Shown: in pieces, positions 50,701 through 64,000 of the stretch
Layout of the letters: every line of letters starts with the position of its first letter
Position numbering within the stretch: position 1 is the stretch's first letter
Source: Acholoe squamosa
Taxonomy: Eukaryota > Annelida > Polychaeta > Phyllodocida > Polynoidae
Assembly: GCA_949317995.1 (NCBI GenBank)
Contig: OX439036.1
Location: 2,163,207 to 2,227,206, forward strand
Direction: 5' to 3'
DNA length: 64,000 nucleotides
The notes under the pieces: generated by a model
The model's database searches: none
The model's input: the letters and a program-made list of their open reading frames with translations, nothing else
What the model was told of the DNA's origin: nothing
Program-made: the position numbers and the translations under genes

Positions 50701-53700
50701 AGGGACTGAGATGTAGGAAGTAGGCACACATAGAGATGGGCAGTGACGGGGAATGGTGGACTTAGGGACAGAGATGTAGGAAGTAGGCATACATAGAGAT
50801 GGGCAGTGAGGGGGGATGGTAGACTTAGGGACTGAGATGTAGGAAGTAGGCACACATAGAGATGGGCAGTGAGGGGGAATGGTAGACTTAGGGACTGAGA
50901 TGTAGGAAGTAGGCACACATAGAGATGGGCAGTGAGGGGGAATGGTGGACTTAGGGACAGAGATGTAGGAAGTAGGGACACATAGAGATGGGCAGTGAGG
51001 GGGAATGGTGGACTTAGGGACAGAGATGTAGGAAGTAGGCACACATAGAGATGGGCAGAGAGGGGGAATGGTGGACTTAGGGACAGAGATGTAGGAAGTA
51101 GGCACACATAAAGATGGGCAGTGAGGGGGGATGGTAGACTTACGGACAGAGATGTAGGAAGTAGGCATACATAGAGATGGGCAGTGAGGGGGGATGGTAG
51201 ACTTAGGGACTGAGATGTAGGAAGTAGGCACACATAGAGATGGGCAGTGAGGGGGAATGGTGGACTTAGGGACAGAGATGTAGGAAGTAGGCACACATAG
51301 AGATGGGCAGTGAGGGGGGATGGTAGACTTAGGGACAGAGATGTAGGAAGTAGGGACACATAGAGATGGGCAGTGAGGGGGAATGGTGGACTTAGGGACA
51401 GAGATGTAGGAAGTAGGCACACATAGAGATGGGAAGTAAGGGGGAATGGTTGTCTTAGGGACAGAGATGTAGGAAGTAGGCACACATAGAGATGGGCAGT
51501 GAGGGGAATGGTGGACTTAGGGACAGAGATGTAGGAAGTAGGCACACATAGAGATCGGCATGGAGGGGGGATGGTGGACTTAGGGACAGAGATGTAGGAA
51601 GTAGGCACACATAGAGATGGGCAGTGAGGGGGATGGTGGACTTAGGGACTGAGGTGTAGGAAGTAGGCACACATAGAGATGGGCAGTGAGGGGGGACGGT
51701 AGACTTAGGGACAGAGATGTAGGAAGTAGGCACACATAGAGATGGGCAGTGAGGGGGGATGGTGGACTTAGGGACAGAGATGTAGGAAGTAGACACACAT
51801 AGAGATGGGCAGTGAGGGGGAAAAGTGGACTTAGGGACAGAGATGTAGGAAGTAGACACACATAGAGATGGGCAGTGGGGGTAGATGGTAGACTTAGGGA
51901 CAGAGATGTAGGAAGTAGGCACACATAGAGATGGGCAGTGAGGGGGGATGGTAGACTTAGGGACAGAGATGCAGGAAGTAGACACACATAGAGATGGGCA
52001 GTGAGGGGGAATGGTAGACTTAGGGACTGAGATGTAGGAAGTAGGCACACATAGAGATGGGCAGTGAGGGGGAATGGTGGACTTAGGGACAGAGATGTAG
52101 GAAGTAGGCATACATAGAGATGGGCAGTGAGCGGGGTGGTGGACTAAGGGACAGAGATGTAGGAAGTATACACACATAGAGATGGGCAGTGAGGAGGGAT
52201 GGTAGACTTAGGGACTGAGATGTAGGAAGTAGACACATAGAGATGGGCAGTGAGGGGAATGGTGGACTTAGGGACTGAGACGTAGGAAGTAGGCACACAT
52301 AGAGATGGGCAGTGAGGGGGGATGGTAGACTTAGGGACAGAGATGTAGGAAGTAGGCACACATAGAGATGGGCAGTGAGGGGGGGTGGTGGACTTAGGGA
52401 CAGAGATGTAGGAAGTAGGCACACATAGAGATGGGCAGTGAGGGGGAATGGTGGACTTAGGGACAGAGATGTAGGAAGTAGGCACACATAGAGATGGGCA
52501 GTGAGGGGGGATGGTGGACTTAGGGACAGAGATGTAGGAAGTAGACACACATAGAGATGGGCAGTGAGGGGGAAAAGTGGACTTAGGGACAGAGATGTAG
52601 GAAGTAGACACACATAGAGATGGGCAGTGGGGGTAGATGGTAGACTTAGGGACAGAGATGTAGGAAGTAGGCACACATAGAGATGGGCAGTGAGGGGGGA
52701 TGGTAGACTTAGGGACAGAGATGCAGGAAGTAGACACACATAGAGATGGGCAGTGAGGGGGAATGGTAGACTTAGGGACTGAGATGTAGGAAGTAGGCAC
52801 ACATAGAGATGGGCAGTGAGGGGGAATGGTGGACTTAGGGACAGAGATGTAGGAAGTAGGCATACATAGAGATGGGCAGTGAGGGGGGATGGTAGACTTA
52901 GGGACTGAGATGTAGGAAGTAGGCACACATAGAGATGGGCAGTGAGGGGGAATGGTAGACTTAGGGACTGAGATGTAGGAAGTAGGCACACATAGAGATG
53001 GGCAGTGAGGGGGAATGGTGGACTTAGGGACAGAGATGTAGGAAGTAGGGACACATAGAGATGGGCAGTGAGGGGGAATGGTGGACTTAGGGACAGAGAT
53101 GTAGGAAGTAGGCACACATAGAGATGGGCAGTGAGGGGGAATGGTGGACTTAGGGACTGAGATGTAGGAAGTAGTCACACATAGAGATGGGCAGAGAGGG
53201 GGAATGGTGGACTTAGGGACAGAGATGTAGGAAGTAGGCACACATAAAGATGGGCAGTGAGGGGGGATGGTAGACTTACGGACAGAGATGTAGGAAGTAG
53301 GCATACATAGAGATGGGCAGTGAGGGGGGATGGTAGACTTAGGGACTGAGATGTAGGAAGTAGGCACACATAGAGATGGGCAGTGAGGGGGAATGGTGGA
53401 CTTAGGGACAGAGATGTAGGAAGTAGGCACACATAGAGATGGGCAGTGAGGGGGGATGGTAGACTTAGGGACAGAGATGTAGGAAGTAGGGACACATAGA
53501 GATGGGCAGTGAGGGGGAATGGTGGACTTAGGGACAGAGATGTAGGAAGTAGGCACACATAGAGATGGGCAGAGAGGGGGAATGGTGGACTTAGGGACAG
53601 AGATGTAGGAAGTAGGCACACATAAAGATGGGCAGTGAGGGGGGATGGTAGACTTACGGACAGAGATGTAGGAAGTAGGCATACATAGAGATGGGCAGTG

Positions 53701-56700
53701 AGGGGGGATGGTAGACTTAGGGACTGAGATGTAGGAAGTAGGCACACATAGAGATGGGCAGTGAGGGGGAATGGTGGACTTAGGGACAGAGATGTAGGAA
53801 GTAGGCACACATAGAGATGGGCAGTGAGGGGGGATGGTAGACTTAGGGACAGAGATGTAGGAAGTAGGGACACATAGAGATGGGCAGTGAGGGGGAATGG
53901 TGGACTTAGGGACAGAGATGTAGGAAGTAGGCACACATAGAGATGGGAAGTAAGGGGGAATGGTTGTCTTAGGGACAGAGATGTAGGAAGTAGGCACACA
54001 TAGAGATGGGCAGTGAGGGGAATGGTGGACTTAGGGACAGAGATGTAGGAAGTAGGCACACATAGAGATCGGCATGGAGGGGGGATGGTGGACTTAGGGA
54101 CAGAGATGTAGGAAGTAGGCACACATAGAGATGGGCAGTGAGGGGGATGGTGGACTTAGGGACTGAGGTGTAGGAAGTAGGCACACATAGAGATGGGCAG
54201 TGAGGGGGGACGGTAGACTTAGGGACAGAGATGTAGGAAGTAGGCACACATAGAGATGGGCAGTGAGGGGGGATGGTGGACTTAGGGACAGAGATGTAGG
54301 AAGTAGACACACATAGAGATGGGCAGTGAGGGGGAAAAGTGGACTTAGGGACAGAGATGTAGGAAGTAGACACACATAGAGATGGGCAGTGGGGGTAGAT
54401 GGTAGACTTAGGGACAGAGATGTAGGAAGTAGGCACACATAGAGATGGGCAGTGAGGGGGGATGGTAGACTTAGGGACAGAGATGCAGGAAGTAGACACA
54501 CATAGAGATGGGCAGTGAGGGGGAATGGTAGACTTAGGGACTGAGATGTAGGAAGTAGGCACACATAGAGATGGGCAGTGAGGGGGAATGGTGGACTTAG
54601 GGACAGAGATGTAGGAAGTAGGCATACATAGAGATGGGCAGTGAGCGGGGTGGTGGACTAAGGGACAGAGATGTAGGAAGTATACACACATAGAGATGGG
54701 CAGTGAGGAGGGATGGTAGACTTAGGGACTGAGATGTAGGAAGTAGACACATAGAGATGGGCAGTGAGGGGAATGGTGGACTTAGGGACTGAGACGTAGG
54801 AAGTAGGCACACATAGAGATGGGCAGTGAGGGGGGATGGTAGACTTAGGGACAGAGATGTAGGAAGTAGGCACACATAGAGATGGGCAGTGAGGGGGGGT
54901 GGTGGACTTAGGGACAGAGATGTAGGAAGTAGGCACACATAGAGATGGGCAGTGAGGGGGAATGGTGGACTTAGGGACAGAGATGTAGGAAGTAGGCACA
55001 CATAGAGATGGGCAGTGAGGGGGGATGGTGGACTTAGGGACAGAGATGTAGGAAGTAGACACACATAGAGATGGGCAGTGAGGGGGAAAAGTGGACTTAG
55101 GGACAGAGATGTAGGAAGTAGACACACATAGAGATGGGCAGTGGGGGTAGATGGTAGACTTAGGGACAGAGATGTAGGAAGTAGGCACACATAGAGATGG
55201 GCAGTGAGGGGGGATGGTAGACTTAGGGACAGAGATGCAGGAAGTAGACACACATAGAGATGGGCAGTGAGGGGGAATGGTAGACTTAGGGACTGAGATG
55301 TAGGAAGTAGGCACACATAGAGATGGGCAGTGAGGGGGAATGGTGGACTTAGGGACAGAGATGTAGGAAGTAGGCATACATAGAGATGGGCAGTGAGGGG
55401 GGATGGTAGACTTAGGGACTGAGATGTAGGAAGTAGGCACACATAGAGATGGGCAGTGAGGGGGAATGGTAGACTTAGGGACTGAGATGTAGGAAGTAGG
55501 CACACATAGAGATGGGCAGTGAGGGGGAATGGTGGACTTAGGGACAGAGATGTAGGAAGTAGGGACACATAGAGATGGGCAGTGAGGGGGAATGGTGGAC
55601 TTAGGGACAGAGATGTAGGAAGTAGGCACACATAGAGATGGGCAGTGAGGGGGAATGGTGGACTTAGGGACTGAGATGTAGGAAGTAGTCACACATAGAG
55701 ATGGGCAGAGAGGGGGAATGGTGGACTTAGGGACAGAGATGTAGGAAGTAGGCACACATAAAGATGGGCAGTGAGGGGGGATGGTAGACTTACGGACAGA
55801 GATGTAGGAAGTAGGCATACATAGAGATGGGCAGTGAGGGGGGATGGTAGACTTAGGGACTGAGATGTAGGAAGTAGGCACACATAGAGATGGGCAGTGA
55901 GGGGGAATGTAGGAAGTAGGCACACATAGAGATGGGCAGTGAGGGGGGATGGTAGACTTAGGGACAGAGATGTAGGAAGTAGGGACACATAGAGATGGGC
56001 AGTGAGGGGGAATGGTGGACTTAGGGACAGAGATGTAGGAAGTAGGCACACATAGAGATGGGAAGTAAGGGGGAATGGTGGACTTAGGGACAGAGATGTA
56101 GGAAGAAGGCACACATAGAGATGGGCAGTGAGGGGGAATGGTTGTCTTAGGGACAGAGATGTAGGAAGTAGGCACACATAGAGATGGGCAGTGAGGGGAA
56201 AGGTGGACTTAGGGACAGAGATGTAGGAAGTAGGCACACATAGAGATCGGCATGGAGGGGGGATGGTGGACTTAGGGACAGAGATGTAGGAAGTAGGCAC
56301 ACATAGAGATGGGCAGTGAGGGGGATGGTGGACTTAGGGACTGAGGTGTAGGAAGTAGGCACACATAGAGATGGGCAGTGAGGGGGGACGGTAGACTTAG
56401 GGACAGAGATGTAGGAAGTAGGCACACATAGAGATGGGCAGTGAGCGGGGTGGTGGACTAAGGGACAGAGATGTAGGAAGTATACACACATAGAGATGGG
56501 CAGTGAGGAGGGATGGTAGACTTAGGGACTGAGATGTAGGAAGTAGACACATAGAGATGGGCAGTGAGGGGAATGGTGGACTTAGGGACTGAGATGTAGG
56601 AAGTAGGCACACATAGAGATGGGCAGTGAGGGGGGATGGTGGACTTAGGGACAGAGATGTAGGAAGTAGACACACATAGAGATGGGCAGTGAGGGGGAAA

Positions 56701-59700
56701 AGTGGACTTAGGGACAGAGATGTAGGAAGTAGACACACATAGAGATGGGCAGTGGGGGTAGATGGTAGACTTAGGGACAGAGATGTAGGAAGTAGGCACA
56801 CATAGAGATGGGCAGTGAGGGGGGATGGTAGACTTAGGGACAGAGATGCAGGAAGTAGACACACATAGAGATGGGCAGTGAGGGGGAATGGTAGACTTAG
56901 GGACTGAGATGTAGGAAGTAGGCACACATAGAGATGGGCAGTGAGGGGGAATGGTGGACTTAGGGACAGAGATGTAGGAAGTAGGCATACATAGAGATGG
57001 GCAGTGAGGGGGGATGGTAGACTTAGGGACTGAGATGTAGGAAGTAGGCACACATAGAGATGGGCAGTGAGGGGGAATGGTAGACTTAGGGACTGAGATG
57101 TAGGAAGTAGGCACACATAGAGATGGGCAGTGAGGGGGAATGGTGGACTTAGGGACTGAGATGTAGGAAGTAGGCACACATAGAGATTTGCAGAGAGGGG
57201 GAATGGTGGACTTAGGGACAGAGATGTAGGAAGTAGGCACACATAAAGATGGGCAGTGAGGGGGGATGGTAGACTTACGGACAGAGATGTAGGAAGTAGG
57301 CATACATAGAGATGGGCAGTGAGGGGGGATGGTAGACTTAGGGACTGAGATGTAGGAAGTAGGCACACATAGAGATGGGCAGTGAGGGGGAATGGTGGAC
57401 TTAGGGACAGAGATGTAGGAAGTAGGGACACATAGAGATGGGCAGTGAGGGGGAATGGTGGACTTAGGGACAGAGATGTAGGAAGTAGGCACACATAGAG
57501 ATGGGAAGTAAGGGGGAATGGTGGACTTAGGGACAGAGATGTAGGAAGAAGGCACACATAGAGATGGGCAGTGAGGGGGAATGGTTGTCTTAGGGACAGA
57601 GATGTAGGAAGTAGGCACACATAGAGATGGGCAGTGAGGGGGAAAAGTGGACTTAGGGACAGAGATGCAGGAAGTAGACACACATAGAGATGGGCAGTGG
57701 GGGTAGATGGTAGACTTAGGGACAGAGATGTAGGAAGTAGGCACACATAGAGATGGGCAGTGAGGGGGGATGGTAGACTTAGGGACAGAGATGCAGGAAG
57801 TAGACACACATAGAGATGGGCAGTGAGGGGGGATGGTAGACTTACGGACTGAGATGTAGGAAGTAGACACATAGAGATGGGCAGTGAGGGGGAATGGTGG
57901 ACTTAGGGACAGAGATGTAGGAAGTAGGCACACATAGAGATGGGCAGTGAGGGGGGGTGGTAGACTTAGGGGCTGAGATGTAGGAAGTAGGCACACATAG
58001 AGATGGGCAGTGAGGGGGGATGGTAGACTTAGGGGCTGAGATGTAGGAAGTAGGCACACATAGAGATGGGCAGTGAGGGGGAATGGTGGAATTAGGGACT
58101 GAGATGTAGGAAGTAGGCACACATAGAGATGGGCAGAGAGGGGGAATGGTAGACTTAGGGACAGAGATGTAGGAAGTAGGCACACATAAAGATGGGCAGT
58201 GAGGGGGGATGGTAGACTTACGGACAGAGATGTAGGAAGTAGGCATACATAGAGATGGGCAGTGAGGGGGGATGGTAGACTTAGGGACTGAGATGTAGGA
58301 AGTAGGCACACATAGAGATGGGCAGTGAGGGGGAATGGTGGACTTAGGGACAGAGATGTAGGAAGTAGGCACACATAGAGATGGGCAGTGAGGGGGGATG
58401 GTAGACTTAGGGACAGAGATGTAGGAAGTAGGGACACATAGAGATGGGCAGTGAGGGGGAATGGTGGACTTAGGGACAGAGATGTAGGAAGTAGGCACAC
58501 ATAGAGATGGGAAGTAAGGGGGAATGGTGGACTTAGGGACAGAGATGTAGGAAGAAGGCACACATAGAGATGGGCAGTGAGGGGGAATGGTTGTCTTAGG
58601 GACAGAGATGTAGGAAGTAGGCACACATAGAGATGGGCAGTGAGGGGAATGGTGGACTTAGGGACAGAGATGTAGGAAGTAGGCACACATAGAGATCGGC
58701 ATGGAGGGGGGATGGTGGACTTAGGGACAGAGATGTAGGAAGTAGGCACACATAGAGATGGGCAGTGAGGGGGATGGTGGACTTAGGGACTGAGGTGTAG
58801 GAAGTAGGCACACATAGAGATGGGCAGTGAGGGGGGATGGTAGACTTAGGGACAGAGATGTAGGAAGTAGGCACACATAGAGATGGGCAGTGAGCGGGGT
58901 GGTGGACTAAGGGACAGAGATGTAGGAAGTATACACACATAGAGATGGGCAGTGAGGAGGGATGGTAGACTTAGGGACTGAGATGTAGGAAGTAGACACA
59001 TAGAGATGGGCAGTGAGGGGAATGGTGGACTTAGGGACTGAGATGTAGGAAGTAGGCACACATAGAGATGGGCAGTGAGGGGGGATGGTAGACTTAGGGA
59101 CAGAGATGTAGGAAGTAGGCACACATAGAGATGGGCAGTGAGGGGGGGTGGTGGACTTAGGGACAGAGATGTAGGAAGTAGGCACACATAGAGATGGGCA
59201 GTGAGGGGGAATGGTGGACTTAGGGACAGAGATGTAGGAAGTAGGCACACATAGAGATGGGCAGTGAGGGGGGATGGTGGACTTAGGGACAGAGATGTAG
59301 GAAGTAGACACACATAGAGATGGGCAGTGAGGGGGAAAAGTGGACTTAGGGACAGAGATGCAGGAAGTAGACACACATAGAGATGGGCAGTGGGGGTAGC
59401 TGGTAGACTTAGGGACAGAGATGTAGGAAGTAGGCACACATAGAGATGGGCAGTGAGGGGGAATGGTGGACTTAGGGACAGAGATGTAGGAAGTAGGCAC
59501 ACATAGAGATGGGCAGAGAGGGGGGATGGTAGACTTAGGGACAGAGATGTAGGAAGTAGGCACACATAGAGATGGGCAGTGAGGGGGAATGGTGGACTTA
59601 GGGACAGAGATGTAGGAAGTAGGCACACATAGAGATGGGCAGTGAGGGGGAATGGTGGACTTAGGGACAGAGATGTAGGAAGTAGGCACACATAGAGATG

Positions 59701-62700
59701 GGCAGTCAGGGGGGATGGTAGACTTATGGACAAAGATGTAGGAAGTAGGCACACATAGAGATGGGCAGTGACGGGGGGTGGTAGACTTAGGGACAGAGAT
59801 GTAGGAAGTAGACACACATAGAGATGGGCAGTGAGGGGGAATGGTGGACTTAGGGACTGAGATGTAGGAAGTAGGCACACATAGAGATGGGCAGAGAGGG
59901 GGAATGGTAGACTTAGGGACAGAGATGTAGGAAGTAGGCACACATAGAGATGGGCAGTGAGGGGGGATGGTAGACTTACGGACAGAGATGTAGGAAGTAG
60001 GCATACATAGAGATGGGCAGTGAGGGGGGATGGTAGACTTACGGACTGAGATGTAGGAAGTAGGCACACATAGAGATGGTCAGTGAGGGGGAATGGTGGA
60101 CTTAGGGACAGAGATGTAGGAAGTAGGCACACATAGAGATGGGCAGTGAGGGGGGATGGTAGACTTAGGGACAGAGATGTAGGAAGTAGGGACACATAGA
60201 GATGGGCAGTGAGGGGGAATGGTGGACTTAGGGACAGAGATGTAGGAAGTAGGCACACATAGAGATGGGAAGTAAGGGGGAATGGTGGACTTAGGGACAG
60301 AGATGTAGAAAGAAGGCACACATAGAGATGGGCAGTGAGGGGGAATGGTGGACTTAGGGACAGAGATGTAGGAAGTAGGGACACATAGAGATGGGCAGTG
60401 AGGGGGAATGGTGGACTTAGGGACAGAGATGTAGGAAGTAGGCACACATAGAGATGGGCAGTGAGGGGGGGTGGTAGACTTAGGGGCTGAGATGTAGGAA
60501 GTAGGCACACATAGAGATGGGCAGTGAGGGGGGATGGTAGACTTAGTGGCTGAGATGTAGGAAGTAGGCACACATAGAGATGGGCAGTGAGGGGGAATGG
60601 TGGACTTAGGGACTGAGATGTAGGAAGTAGGCACACATAGAGATGGGCAGAGAGGGGGAATGGTAGACTTAGGGACAGAGATGTAGGAAGTAGGCACACA
60701 TAAAGATGGGCAGTGAGGGGGGATGGTAGACTTACGGACAGAGATGTAGGAAGTAGGCATACATAGAGATGGGCAGTGAGGGGGGATGGTAGACTTAGGG
60801 ACTGAGATGTAGGAAGTAGGCACACATAGAGATGGGCAGTGAGGGGGAATGGTGGCCTTAGGGACAGAGATGTAGGAAGTAGGCACACATAGAGATGGGC
60901 AGTGAGGGGGGATGGTAGACTTAGGGACAGAGATGTAGGAAGTAGGGACACATAGAGATGGGCAGTGAGGGGGAATGGTGGACTTAGGGACAGAGATGTA
61001 GGAAGTAGGCACACATAGAGATGGGAAGTAAGGGGGAATGGTGGACTTAGGGACAGAGATGTAGGAAGAAGGCACACATAGAGATGGGCAGTGAGGGGGA
61101 ATGGTTGTCTTAGGGACAGAGATGTAGGAAGTAGGCACACATAGAGATGGGCAGTGAGGGGAATGGTGGACTTAGGGACAGAGATGTAGGAAGTAGTCAC
61201 ACATAGAGATCGGCATGGAGGGGGGATGGTGGACTTAGGGACAGAGATGTAGGAAGTAGGCACACATAGAGATGGGCAGTGAGGGGGATGGTGGACTTAG
61301 GGACTGAGGTGTAGGAAGTAGGCACACATAGAGATGGGCAGTGAGGGGGGATGGTAGACTTAGGGACAGAGATGTAGGAAGTAGGCACACATAGAGATGA
61401 GCAGTGAGCGGGGTGGTGGACTAAGGGACAGAGATGTAGGAAGTATACACACATAGAGATGGGCAGTGAGGAGGGATGGTAGACTTAGGGACTGAGATGT
61501 AGGAGGTAGACACATAGAGATGGGCAGTGAGGGGAATGGTGGACTTAGGGACTGAGATGTAGGAAGTAGGCACACATAGAGATGGGCAGTGAGGGGGGAT
61601 GGTAGACTTAGGGACAGAGATGTAGGAAGTAGGCACACACAGAGATGGGCAGTGAGGGGGGGTGGTGGACTTAGGGACAGAGATGTAGGAAGTAGGCACA
61701 CATAGAGATGGGCAGTGAGGGGGAATGGTGGACTTAGGGACAGAGATGTAGGAAGTAGGCACACATAGAGATGGGCAGTGAGGGGGGATGGTGGACTTAG
61801 GGACAGAGATGTAGGAAGTAGACACACATAGAGATGGGCAGTGAGGGGGAAAAGTGGACTTAGGGACAGAGATGCAGGAAGTAGACACACATAGAGATGG
61901 GCAGTGGGGGTAGATGGTAGACTTAGGGACAGAGATGTAGGAAGTAGGCACACATAGAGATGGGCAGTGAGGGGGAATGGCGGACTTAGGGACAGAGATG
62001 TAGGAAGTAGGCACACATAGAGATGGGCAGAGAGGGGGGATGGTAGACTTAGGGACAGAGATGTAGGAAGTAGGCACACATAAAGATGGGCAGTGAGGGG
62101 GAATGGTGGACTTAGGGACAGAGATGTAGGAAGTAGGCACACATAGAGATGGGCAGTGAGGGGGAATGGTGGACTTAGGGACAGAGATGTAGGAAGTAGG
62201 CACACATAGAGATGGGCAGTCAGGGGGGATGGTAGACTTAGGGACAAAGATGTAGGAAGTAGGCACACATAGAGATGGGCAGTGACGGGGGGTGGTAGAC
62301 TTAGGGACAGAGATGTAGGAAGTAGACACACATAGAGATGGGCAGTGAGGGGGAATGGTGGACTTAGGGACTGAGATGTAGGAAGTAGGCACACATAGAG
62401 ATGGGCAGAGAGGGGGAATGGTAGACTTAGGGACAGAGATGTAGGAAGTAGGCACACATAGAGATGGGCAGTGAGGGGGAATGGTTGTCTTAGGGACAGA
62501 GATGTAGGAAGTAGGCACACATAGAGATGGGCAGTGAGGGGAATGGTAGACTTAGGGACAGAGATGTAGGAAGTAGGCACACATAGAGATCGGCATGGAG
62601 GGGGGATGGTGGACTTAGGGACAGAGATGTAGGAAGTAGGCACACATAGAGATGGGCAGTGAGGGGGATGGTGGACTTAGGGACAGAGATGTAGGAAGTA

Positions 62701-63725
62701 GGCACACATAGAGATGGGCAGTGAGGGGGGATGGTATACTTAGGGACAGAGATGTAGGAAGTAGGGACACATAGAGATGGGCAGTGAGGGGAATGGTGGA
62801 CTTAGGGACAGAGATGTAGGAAGTAGGCACACATAGAGATGGGCAGTGAGGGGGGATGGTAGACTTAGGGACAGAGATGTAGGAAGTAGGCACACATAGA
62901 GATGGGCAGTGACGGGGGTGGTAGACTTAGGGACAGAGATGTAGGAAGTAGACACACATAGAGATGGGCAGTGAGGGGGAATGGTGGACTTAGGGACTGA
63001 GATGTAGGAAGTAGGCACACATAGAGATGGGCAGAGAGGGGGAATGGTAGACTTAGGGACAGAGATGTAGGAAGTAGGCACACATAGAGATGGGCAGTGA
63101 GGGGGGATGGTAGACTTACGGACAGAGATGTAGGAAGTAGGCATACATAGAGATGGGCAGTGAGGGGGGATGGTAGACTTAGGGACTGAGATGTAGGAAG
63201 TAGGCACACATAGAGATGGGCAGTGAGGGAAATGGTGGACTTAGGGACAGAGATGTAGGAAGTAGGCACACATAGAGATGGGCAGTGAGGGGGGATGGTA
63301 GACTTAGGGACAGAGATGTAGGAAGTAGGCACACATAGAGATGGGCAGTGAGGGGGAATGGTGGACTTAGGGACAGAGATGTAGGAAGTAGGCACACATA
63401 GAGATGGGCAGTGAGCGGGGATGGTGGACTTAGGGACAGAGATGTAGGAAGTAGACACATAGAGATGGGTAGTGAGGGGGAATGGTGGACTTAGGTACAG
63501 AGATGTAGGAAGTAGGCACACATAGAGATGGGAAGTAAGGGGGAATGGTGGACTTAAGGACAGAGATGTAGGAAGAAGGCACACATAGAGATGGGCAGTG
63601 AGGGGGAATGGTTGTCTTAGGGACAGAGATGTAGGAAGTAGGCACACATAGAGATGGGCAGTGAGGGGAATGGTGGACTTAGGGACAGAGATGTAGGAAG
63701 TAGGCACACATAGAGATCGGCATGG
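35727..63725. repeat. Nested higher-order repeats within the 63-bp array, marked by GATCGGCATGG
   Basis: The rare string GATCGGCATGG occurs 18 times: 35727, 37359, 38554, 40186, 41314, 42946, 44141, 45772, 47404, 48662, 50295, 51553, 54067, 56245, 58694, 61208, 62588 and 63715. From 35727 to 51553 the spacing alternates between about 1632 and 1128-1258 bp, so the effective higher-order unit is 2.76-2.89 kb. To the right it is less regular (2514, 2178, 2449, 2514, 1380, 1127). Other markers keep their order, including GATGCAGGAAG, GGGGTAGATGG, GAAGAAGGCAC and GGTTGTCTTAGGG. Confidence 0.88.
55900..55945. repeat. 42-bp deleted unit in the 63-bp array
   Basis: At about 55901 GGGGGAATG runs directly into TAGGAAGTAGG, so 21 bp (GTGGACTTAGGG to GAGATG) is missing. 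The deletion lies between two ATG trinucleotides, which fits slippage or microhomology. I saw it only once, although neighbouring higher-order copies are otherwise nearly identical, so it is probably recent. Confidence 0.75.
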
Positions 63726-64000
63726 AGGGGGGATGGTGGACTTAGGGACAGAGATGTAGGAAGTAGGCACACATAGAGATGGGCAGTTAGGGGGGATGGT
63801 AGACTTAGGGACAGAGATGTAGGAAGTAGGGACACATAGAGATGGGCAGTGAGGGGGAATGGTGGACTTAGGGACAGAGATGTAGGAAGTAGACACACAT
63901 AGAGATGGGCAGTGAGGGGGATGGTGGACTTAGGGACTGAGGTGTAGGAAGTAGGCACACATAGAGATGGGCAGTGAGGGGGAAAAGTGGACTTAGGGAC

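Larger units (their letters stand above)
33383..64000. repeat. 63-bp G-rich tandem satellite array, about 486 copies, truncated at right window edge
   Basis: A head-to-tail array of a 63-bp unit (GGGCAGTGAGGGGGAATGG, TGGACTTAGGGACAGAGATG, TAGGAAGTAGGCACACATAG, AGAT). The plus strand is purine-rich with a run of 4-7 G in each unit. Common variants are GGGGGGATGGTAGAC, GGGGGAAAAGTGGAC, GGGACTGAGATG, AAGTAGACACAC and GGGGTAGATGG. Single-base and two-base length changes are frequent (GTGAGGGGAATGG, AGTAGACACATAGAG, GTGAGCGGGGTGG). The period is divisible by three, so minus-strand frames with a 21-residue repeat (TSYISVPKSTIPPHCPSLCVP) or, one frame over, LPTSLSLSPPFPLTAHLYV stay open for up to about 800 codons. 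The indels switch one into the other, which argues against coding. The array runs past base 64000. Confidence 0.97.

Noticed and set aside
33678..63958. Long minus-strand open frames (up to about 805 codons) in the 63-bp array
   Set aside because: Two different frames are open simultaneously and frequent one- and two-base indels switch between them with no effect on array continuity. The low-complexity Ser/Pro/Leu products are what C/T-rich repeats always give.
33383..64000. Canonical G-quadruplex in each 63-bp unit
   Set aside because: Only two runs of three or more G lie close together; the third is about 12 bases away, so the usual loop limit of 7 is not met. Two-G or inter-unit structures remain possible but are not shown.

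Overview
This window looks like non-genic nuclear DNA from an animal, most likely a vertebrate with a large, repeat-rich genome. An amphibian is a guess from overall character only. I see no bacterial-type genes, operons, rRNA or tRNA genes, CRISPR array, or protein-coding gene that I would defend. About 53 of the 64 kb is two very large tandem arrays that face each other across a 10.8-kb interval of decayed, interspersed sequence.

Layout. (1) 1-22597: about 396 head-to-tail copies of a 57-bp unit, continuing past the left edge. It has two main unit types, with GTCCACC (type A) or GTAACCC (type B) after CATCAT, and a rarer GACCACC type. The array is a mosaic of large internal duplications (offsets near 1482, 1767, 2901, 4331/4445, 14350 and 14920 bp). 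(2) 22598-33382: AT-rich interspersed DNA with no convincing gene. It holds a 266-bp foldback element (MITE-like, 58-bp terminal inverted repeats), an older related element, several hairpins, short direct repeats, diverged fragments resembling the 57-bp unit, and a decayed minus-strand reading frame near 29.6-30.2 kb. Its most striking feature is a 23-copy, 61-bp tandem array (28.0-29.4 kb). Nearly every unit carries a YY1-like AAGATGGC site and most carry an exact NF-E2/MARE-type ATGACTCAGCA site. (3) 33383-64000: about 486 copies of a 63-bp G-rich, strongly strand-asymmetric unit, continuing past the right edge. It has a nested higher-order structure in which a rare GATCGGCATGG unit recurs 18 times at alternating spacings of about 1.63 and 1.13-1.26 kb.

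Both large arrays have unit lengths divisible by three (57 and 63), so both produce very long open frames of 19- or 21-residue repeats. I treat these as arithmetic by-products, not genes. The most promising leads are the 61-bp array as a possible clustered regulatory or insulator element, the fragments that may record where the 57-bp satellite came from, and the foldback element. All functional statements are inference from motifs; no similarity search could be run.
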